From assembly GCF_000718025.1 (NCBI RefSeq), contig NZ_JODS01000005.1, positions 270,880 through 334,879 on the forward strand: 64,000 nucleotides of DNA. Direction: 5' to 3'. Positions 59,532-64,000 of the stretch are shown in pieces. The notes under the pieces are model-generated. The model was not told where the DNA came from. It did not search any database and saw only the letters and a program-made list of their open reading frames with translations. Source of the DNA: Kitasatospora purpeofusca (GTDB lineage: Bacteria > Actinomycetota > Actinomycetes > Streptomycetales > Streptomycetaceae). How positions within the stretch are numbered: position 1 is the stretch's first letter; each line of letters begins with the position of its first letter. A program made the position numbers and the translations under genes.

Positions 59532-60002
59532 TCAACACGGCACCACAACGTCGACGGTCACCGGAACCGGACCCCACGGGTAGGCGGCGGCGCTGAAGCT
59601 GCCGTGCACGGTGGAGCCGCACGGAACGGTGCCGCCGACGCCGCGCACCTGCACGGTGCTGGCGGTGAAGCGGGTGTACCCGCTGATCGAGCCGAGCGAC
59701 GCGCCGCCGACGACCTGGCCGGACAGGCCGGTGATCAGCTCGACGGTCTGCGGCCACGGGCCGCCGGGGCTCGGCGGGCCGGCCAGGCTGATCTGCCCGT
59801 ACAGCTGGACGTTGTCGCCGGTGATCTCGGCGCACACCCGGGTCGACAGACCGGCCTGCAGGCCGGAGGCGCCGCAGGTGGTGGTGGTGCCGATGATGCC
59901 CGTGTTGGCGGTCTGGGCCGCGCTCGCCTCGGCCGGCACGGCCAGCAGGGCCGCCGCGCCGACGATCCCGGCCGCGGTCAGGGTGAGTCGGTTCATCCGC
60001 AT
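59532..60002 (-). CDS. Small secreted protein of unknown function
   Basis: A 156-residue protein with a signal peptide (GIVGAAALLAVPAEASA) and a mature beta-rich domain with four Cys residues that could form two disulphides. The final residue is Cys. No family is recognised. GAGGAGGAG lies before the ATG. Its promoter region carries the AT-rich inverted repeat at 60047, so expression is probably regulated. Confidence 0.7.
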   Translation of the reverse strand: MRMNRLTLTAAGIVGAAALLAVPAEASAAQTANTGIIGTTTTCGASGLQAGLSTRVCAEITGDNVQLYGQISLAGPPSPGGPWPQTVELITGLSGQVVGGASLGSISGYTRFTASTVQVRGVGGTVPCGSTVHGSFSAAAYPWGPVPVTVDVVVPC

Positions 60003-60046
60003 GTCCGCTCCTCCTCTTCTCTCTTTGACTACAAGGAATCAGCATC

Positions 60047-60072
60047 GCCACATGTGACATTTCACATGTGGC
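60047..60072. promoter_or_regulatory. 11-bp perfect inverted repeat, candidate operator
   Basis: GCCACATGTGA and TCACATGTGGC are perfect inverted arms around CATT, 45 nt upstream of the secreted-protein start. The AT content is much higher than the surroundings, and the form (ACATGTGA-N4-TCACATGT) is that of a homodimeric regulator site. Confidence 0.6.
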
Positions 60073-60149
60073 ATGTCGTAAGACTTTCATGCGATTCCAA
60101 TGCAGGAAAGGGCCAAGATCCGAATACTTGATGATCAGACTGGAAACTG

Positions 60150-60183
60150 GCCTTCGATGGCGTGATTTTCAGCCTTCGATGGC
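60150..60183. repeat. 12-nt direct repeat GCCTTCGATGGC
   Basis: GCCTTCGATGGC occurs at 60150-60161 and 60172-60183, 22 bp apart, just downstream of the nucleotidyltransferase stop on the minus strand and upstream of the secreted-protein promoter. Confidence 0.5.
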
Positions 60184-60191
60184 TTGAATGA

Positions 60192-61019
60192 CTACTCGCC
60201 CAGCGGCAGTCGCCCGGCACTCAGCCGCTGGGCACTCTCGATCGCCATGTCCATGAACGCGAGCGCGTCGGCCCGCCGCGCGAACGGAGTCGGATACCGG
60301 GAGCGGCGCCGCCCGCCGTCCCGGATCCGCAGGCACTCGTCCAGGATCCGGTACCACCGCTCGTCGAACACCGCCCGGGCGTACTCGCCGGCCCCGCGCT
60401 TCGAGGCGATCCGCCCGGTGGCCAGCGTGTAGTGCGCGCGGCTCACGCCGAGCACCCCGTGGGCCGCGCCCGCCCCGTTCAGAAGGGCCAGCCCCGGGCG
60501 CGAGGCCAGCCGCGAGGAGCGCCGCCGCCACGGGCGCCAGTACTCCTCCAGGCTTCCGGCCGTCCACACCGCGAGCTCCCCCGGCCCGGTGTCGATCATC
60601 AGCTCCTGCGCCCGTGGACCACAGAGCGTGACACCGTGCCGCGCCAGCGTGTGCCAGAGCACCGGCGTGCGGTCGGTTCTCACCCGGTGCCGGACCGTCC
60701 CCCCGAACACCTGCGGTCCCGGAGCCGCCTGCGCGGGCGCGCCCGCGAGTTCGTGCCAGGTCAGATAGGGGCCGTCGAACGCCGGGCACGGATAGCGGGT
60801 CGCCAGCCGGGCGTGCGCGCGTTCCAGCCCCGCGAGCTGCGCCGCCGTCACCGGATCGGCGGACACAGCCACGAAGTCGATGTCGCTCCGCGCCGGGTGG
60901 AAGTCCCCCAGCGCGGCCGAACCGACCACGTAGAGGCCCTCGACCAGCCCGGGTACGGCGGCGTCGACCAGGGTCAGGTAGGCGTCGGCGATCTCGTGTA
61001 CGAGAGGGTGCACAGTCAC
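60192..61019 (-). CDS. AadA-like nucleotidyltransferase
   Basis: A 275-residue protein with the nucleotidyltransferase core GSAALGDFHPARSDIDFVAV, whose metal-binding Asp pair is SDID. It is followed by a helical C-terminal domain similar to aminoglycoside adenylyltransferases (DUF4111). Adenylylation of an aminoglycoside or a protein is possible; residence in a producer genome is common without resistance. The start is one of two GTGs (61019 or 61013). Confidence 0.78.
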   Translation of the reverse strand: MTVHPLVHEIADAYLTLVDAAVPGLVEGLYVVGSAALGDFHPARSDIDFVAVSADPVTAAQLAGLERAHARLATRYPCPAFDGPYLTWHELAGAPAQAAPGPQVFGGTVRHRVRTDRTPVLWHTLARHGVTLCGPRAQELMIDTGPGELAVWTAGSLEEYWRPWRRRSSRLASRPGLALLNGAGAAHGVLGVSRAHYTLATGRIASKRGAGEYARAVFDERWYRILDECLRIRDGGRRRSRYPTPFARRADALAFMDMAIESAQRLSAGRLPLGE

Positions 61020-61317
61020 GGCGGCAAGCCTGCCATCCGGATGACCCTCCGTGTCCGCTCGTTTCCGCTAAGGATCGGCGCGTGTTGGTCAGCTGTGCAC
61101 CCTCTTCGCGCCACCCTCACTCCCTTTCGCGCCACCCCCTCGCCACCCTCGCCACCCGCGCCACCCCGGCTGGGAGCGGGCGGGCGGGAGCGGCAGGGGG
61201 CGCGCGGCCGGGCGGCGGGCGCCGGTGGACGAGAGTGAACGAGTGCTGGTGGACGGGTGACGGTGAGGGGGTGACGGTGAGGGGGTGACGGAGGTGCCGG
61301 GGTCGGGGCGTGCGGGC
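61020..61317. repeat. Repeat-rich intergenic region
   Basis: The gap of 298 nt between the nucleotidyltransferase promoter and the GH3 gene end contains GCCACCC-type repeats (about 61110-61170) and a 14-nt tandem repeat GGGGTGACGGTGAG (about 61255-61292, 2.7 copies). No gene is visible; frames across it are shadows. Confidence 0.5.
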
Positions 61318-62652
61318 TCAGAGCCGGCCGAGGGAAGTACGGAGGGTGTCGACCCGGCCGACGGCGCCGCTGAACTCCCCGGCGTCCAGATGACCACTGT
61401 CGAGGGCGGCGGCAAGGGCCGCGGCGGCGGCGTCGCCCTGCTGGATGTCGCGGGCGGAGCACAGCAGGAGGTCCATGCCCGCCCGGGCCGCGGCGACCGC
61501 CCGGTCCCCGGTGTCCCCGAAGGCGGCGAGGGCTCCGGCCTCCAGGGCGTCGGTCACGGTCACCCCGCGGAACCCGAGGCGCCGGCGAAGCTCGCCCTGG
61601 ACGACCGCGCTCGACAGTCCGGCCGGACGGTCGGCGTCGAGGGCCGGATAGACCGCCCAGGAGGCCATCACCAGTCGGACCCCGCCGGCGATGGCGGCCC
61701 GGTAGGGCTCCTCGCCCCGCGCCCGGAGCTCGGCCAGCGGGACCGGGAGGACGACCGGGCGCTCGTCGGTGTTCTCCTCGCGGGCCGCGGCGCCGAGGCC
61801 GGGGAAGTGCTTGGCGGTGGCGGCCACCCCCGACCGCTGCTGGGCGGCGAGGAAGGCGGTGCCCAACTCGGCCACCACCTCGGGCTTTCCGCCGTAGGAG
61901 CGCTCGAAGTGGTCGATGAAGTTGTCCGGTGCGTCGAAGACGTCGAGCACGGGCGCGAGGTTGACGTTCAGACCCGCGTCGGCCAGGGTTCCGGCCGCTC
62001 CGGCGCCGGACCGGGCCGCGTCCCCGGCCGGGTCGGCGGCCGCGCCGGTCTGCCGGGCCGAGTGGACCGGGGCCCCGGGCAGCCGCCGGACCTTCCCGCC
62101 CTCCTGGTCGGTCATCAGCAACAGCGGCGCACCGGACGGCGATTCCTGCGCGGCGGCCTTCAACTGCCGAACCGCCAGCTGGAGTTGCTCGGGCGACGGG
62201 GCGTTCTCCTTGAACAGGATGACGCCGGCGGCACGGCCCGCCCGGATGGTGTCGAGCAGTTCGGGCGGCGGGGTGTCACCGGGGTAGGAGTAGACGATCC
62301 GACGGCCGGCGAGCCGGAGCGACGCGGCGGAGGGCACGGTGGTGGGCACGGCGGTGGTCCTCCCGGTAGGAGTCGAGGTCCCGGGGTTCGTCCCGACGGT
62401 GCCGGTCCCGGTGTCGGCCGCGGTCTCGGTCGCGGTGTCACTGTCGGTGCCGGTGTTCGTCCCGACGGACCCGGCCGTCCGGTCGGGCGGCGCCTGTACG
62501 GCCAGGGGCGCGACCGGGCCGAGCCCGGTCGCCGGGCCCACCGCCGCCAGCAGCAGCGCCAGGAGCGCGAAGCGGACCGCCCGACGGGGCGTCCGACGGG
62601 TGCTGCGGCGTGGCGGGCGTGGCATGGGGCGTCCATGGCGGGGCGTCGACAT
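61318..62652 (-). CDS. GH3-family NagZ-like beta-N-acetylglucosaminidase, secreted
   Basis: A 444-residue glycoside hydrolase. An Arg-rich signal segment and a Thr/Gly stalk (50-110) precede the GH3 barrel: LMTDQEGGKVRR, KHFPGLGAAAREENTD (the NagZ-type His motif) and the nucleophile region VTDALEAGAL. NagZ enzymes release GlcNAc from muropeptides; an extracytoplasmic form fits wall turnover or a lipoprotein-like hexosaminidase. The start at 62652 has GAGGGAGG upstream. Confidence 0.88.
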   Translation of the reverse strand: MSTPRHGRPMPRPPRRSTRRTPRRAVRFALLALLLAAVGPATGLGPVAPLAVQAPPDRTAGSVGTNTGTDSDTATETAADTGTGTVGTNPGTSTPTGRTTAVPTTVPSAASLRLAGRRIVYSYPGDTPPPELLDTIRAGRAAGVILFKENAPSPEQLQLAVRQLKAAAQESPSGAPLLLMTDQEGGKVRRLPGAPVHSARQTGAAADPAGDAARSGAGAAGTLADAGLNVNLAPVLDVFDAPDNFIDHFERSYGGKPEVVAELGTAFLAAQQRSGVAATAKHFPGLGAAAREENTDERPVVLPVPLAELRARGEEPYRAAIAGGVRLVMASWAVYPALDADRPAGLSSAVVQGELRRRLGFRGVTVTDALEAGALAAFGDTGDRAVAAARAGMDLLLCSARDIQQGDAAAAALAAALDSGHLDAGEFSGAVGRVDTLRTSLGRL

Positions 62653-62809
62653 CCGGCCTCCCTCGGTCGGTCGGGGTCCGGGCCGGTCGGGCGAGCCGGC
62701 CCCGGAACGGCCAGGATCGTCGATCGGCGGGCGGGAGTCGACGGGTTCGACCGCGGACACGCCGCCGGTGCCGCGGACACCGCGACCGGACGGCGTAACA
62801 GCAGCAGCC

Positions 62810-64000
62810 TCACCCCGGGAGCGGTGGTCCCGCCTCCCGGAGCAGCCGTCCGAGGACGGCGATGCCCTCCTCGATCTCGCCCGGTGTACCGGCCGCGTAG
62901 CCGAGGACCAGCCCCGGCGGGTGCGGCAGGCGGGCGTGCCAGGACAGCGGGTGCACCTTCACCCCGTGGGCCAGCGCCGCTGCCGCGAGCTCGGTGTCGG
63001 TGCAGGGCAGACCGTCGGGGAAGGTGAGCATGAGGTGCAGCCCGGCCGCCGCGCCGTGGACCGCGGCGCCGGGCAGATGGGTGGCGACGGCGGCGGTCAT
63101 GGCGTCACGTCGGCGCCGGTGGCGGGTGCGCTGCAACCGGAGGTGGCGCTCCAGGGCACCCGATTCCATCAGGTGGGCGAGGACCAGCTGCGGGAGCGCG
63201 GCATTGCCGAGGTCACTGAGCCGTTTGGCGTCGACCAGGGCGTCCCGGTAGCGGGCGGGGGCGAGTACCCACCCGGTGCGCAGCGCGGGGGCGAGCAGCT
63301 TGGAGACGCTGCCCAGGTAGAGGACCTGTTCGGGGAGGACACCGCGCAGGGCGGGCACGGGCGGGCGGTCGTAGCGGTGTTCGGCGTCGTAGTCGTCCTC
63401 GATCACCAGCCCGCCGTCGGCCGCCCATTGGAGCAGTTCGCGCCGCCGGGCGCCGCCGAGCACCACGCCGGTCGGGAACTGGTGGGCGGGCGTCAGCAGC
63501 ACGGCCCGGGCGCCGACGGCGCGCAGGGCGTCCACCCGGATGCCGTCGGCGTCGACGGGGACGGGCGGGGTGGCGGTGATCCGGTGACCCAGGTGCTGGC
63601 GGGTGCCGAGGGAGCCCGGGTCCTCGACGGCGACCACGTCGAGGCCGTCCGCCCGGAGCACCTCGCCGACGAGGGCGAGTGCCTGGGCCGCCCCGGCGAC
63701 GACGAGGACCTCGCCGGGGTCGGCGCGGATGCCGCGGTTGCGGGCCAGCCAGTCCGCGACGGCGCGGCGCAGGGCGGGGGTGCCGCGCGGGTCGCCGTAG
63801 CCGAAGTCCGGTGCGGCGAGGTCGCGCAGGACGGCGCGTTCGGCGCGCAGCCAGGCGGCTCGGGGGAAGGCGGCGAGGTCGGGTACGCCGGGGGCGAGGT
63901 TGATTCGGGCGGGAGCGGTGCGGAGGGCGTCGAAGACGGTCGTGGCGGGTGCGCCGTCGAAAAGCGAGGCGGGGGCGGGGGTGGTGGCGGTGTCGTCGGC
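62810..64000 (-). CDS. MocR/PdxR-type GntR-aminotransferase regulator (partial)
   Basis: The frame is open to the window edge, so the N-terminal GntR DNA-binding domain lies outside. The visible 397 residues are the aminotransferase-like domain with NLAPGVPDL, FGYGDPRGTPALRRAVADWL, IEDDYDAEHRYDRPP and the PLP Lys in GSVSKLLAPALRTGW. MocR regulators sense PLP or amino acid metabolites; PdxR members control PLP synthesis. Confidence 0.88.
   Translation of the reverse strand, partial: ADDTATTPAPASLFDGAPATTVFDALRTAPARINLAPGVPDLAAFPRAAWLRAERAVLRDLAAPDFGYGDPRGTPALRRAVADWLARNRGIRADPGEVLVVAGAAQALALVGEVLRADGLDVVAVEDPGSLGTRQHLGHRITATPPVPVDADGIRVDALRAVGARAVLLTPAHQFPTGVVLGGARRRELLQWAADGGLVIEDDYDAEHRYDRPPVPALRGVLPEQVLYLGSVSKLLAPALRTGWVLAPARYRDALVDAKRLSDLGNAALPQLVLAHLMESGALERHLRLQRTRHRRRRDAMTAAVATHLPGAAVHGAAAGLHLMLTFPDGLPCTDTELAAAALAHGVKVHPLSWHARLPHPPGLVLGYAAGTPGEIEEGIAVLGRLLREAGPPLPG

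Noticed and set aside
60192..61019. A mobile antibiotic-resistance gene
   Set aside because: The codon use and GC content match the neighbours, and no integron, transposase or attachment site is seen, so it is a resident nucleotidyltransferase.

Overview
This is a very GC-rich actinomycete chromosome segment, most like Streptomyces or Kitasatospora. The pointers are strong third-position GC, frequent GTG/TTG starts, ATGA/GTGA stop-start overlaps, and streptomycete families such as streptophobe, DUF6777, DUF6126, DUF4259 and an FHA-ABC/Ser-Thr kinase pair. I saw no rRNA, tRNA, CRISPR array, insertion sequence or phage genes.

Positions 1 to about 34.9 kb hold one large, unusual biosynthetic gene cluster whose left edge lies outside the window. 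It has an MMPL exporter (partial), an aminosugar/glycosylation block (DegT aminotransferase, nucleotide-sugar epimerase, MGDG-synthase-like glycosyltransferase, NodB deacetylase, a UDP-glycosyltransferase), an SDR, an EamA transporter and a drug-type ABC transporter. Its assembly line is made only of free-standing proteins: one condensation domain, two adenylate-forming ligases, three carrier proteins plus one serine-less carrier-like protein, five ketosynthase-fold proteins of which several look degenerate, and an Sfp-type PPTase. Precursor genes HmaS (29323), Hmo (20857) and HpgT (17550) form the route from 4-hydroxyphenylpyruvate through 4-hydroxymandelate and 4-hydroxybenzoylformate to 4-hydroxyphenylglycine. 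A PDH-type E1 alpha/beta pair without E2 or E3, a 2-oxoglutarate dioxygenase, a methyltransferase, an HSL-type hydrolase and a BAHD-like acyltransferase are the likely tailoring or alternative-use enzymes. Five promoter regions carry six copies of a palindrome close to TGGTCTAGACCA, the DasR/HutC-type operator. The product is unknown. I infer an aryl (4-hydroxyphenyl) acyl or aminoacyl compound, extended by discrete ketosynthases, glycosylated with an aminosugar and possibly acylated.

Positions 35 to 39.8 kb hold an ABC transporter with two FHA domains, a small protein and a soluble Ser/Thr kinase, a layout like Mycobacterium Rv1747/PknF. From 39.8 to 54.3 kb come mainly envelope and secreted proteins: streptophobe, DUF6777, EEP phosphatase, LPDTG surface protein, LCP transferase, GalE and a metalloprotease-lectin. 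These are separated by strong hairpin terminators.

Positions 54.4 to 64 kb hold an HPF-like ribosome-associated protein with two C-terminal domains. Divergent from it is a single 1012-residue ORF that fuses an intact cytochrome P450 to an intact class I terpene cyclase through a repeat-rich linker. Then follow an ArsR/DUF6126 operon, a small secreted protein, a nucleotidyltransferase, a NagZ-like GH3 enzyme and a partial MocR regulator. The P450-cyclase fusion and the non-modular aryl cluster are the most promising unusual systems here.
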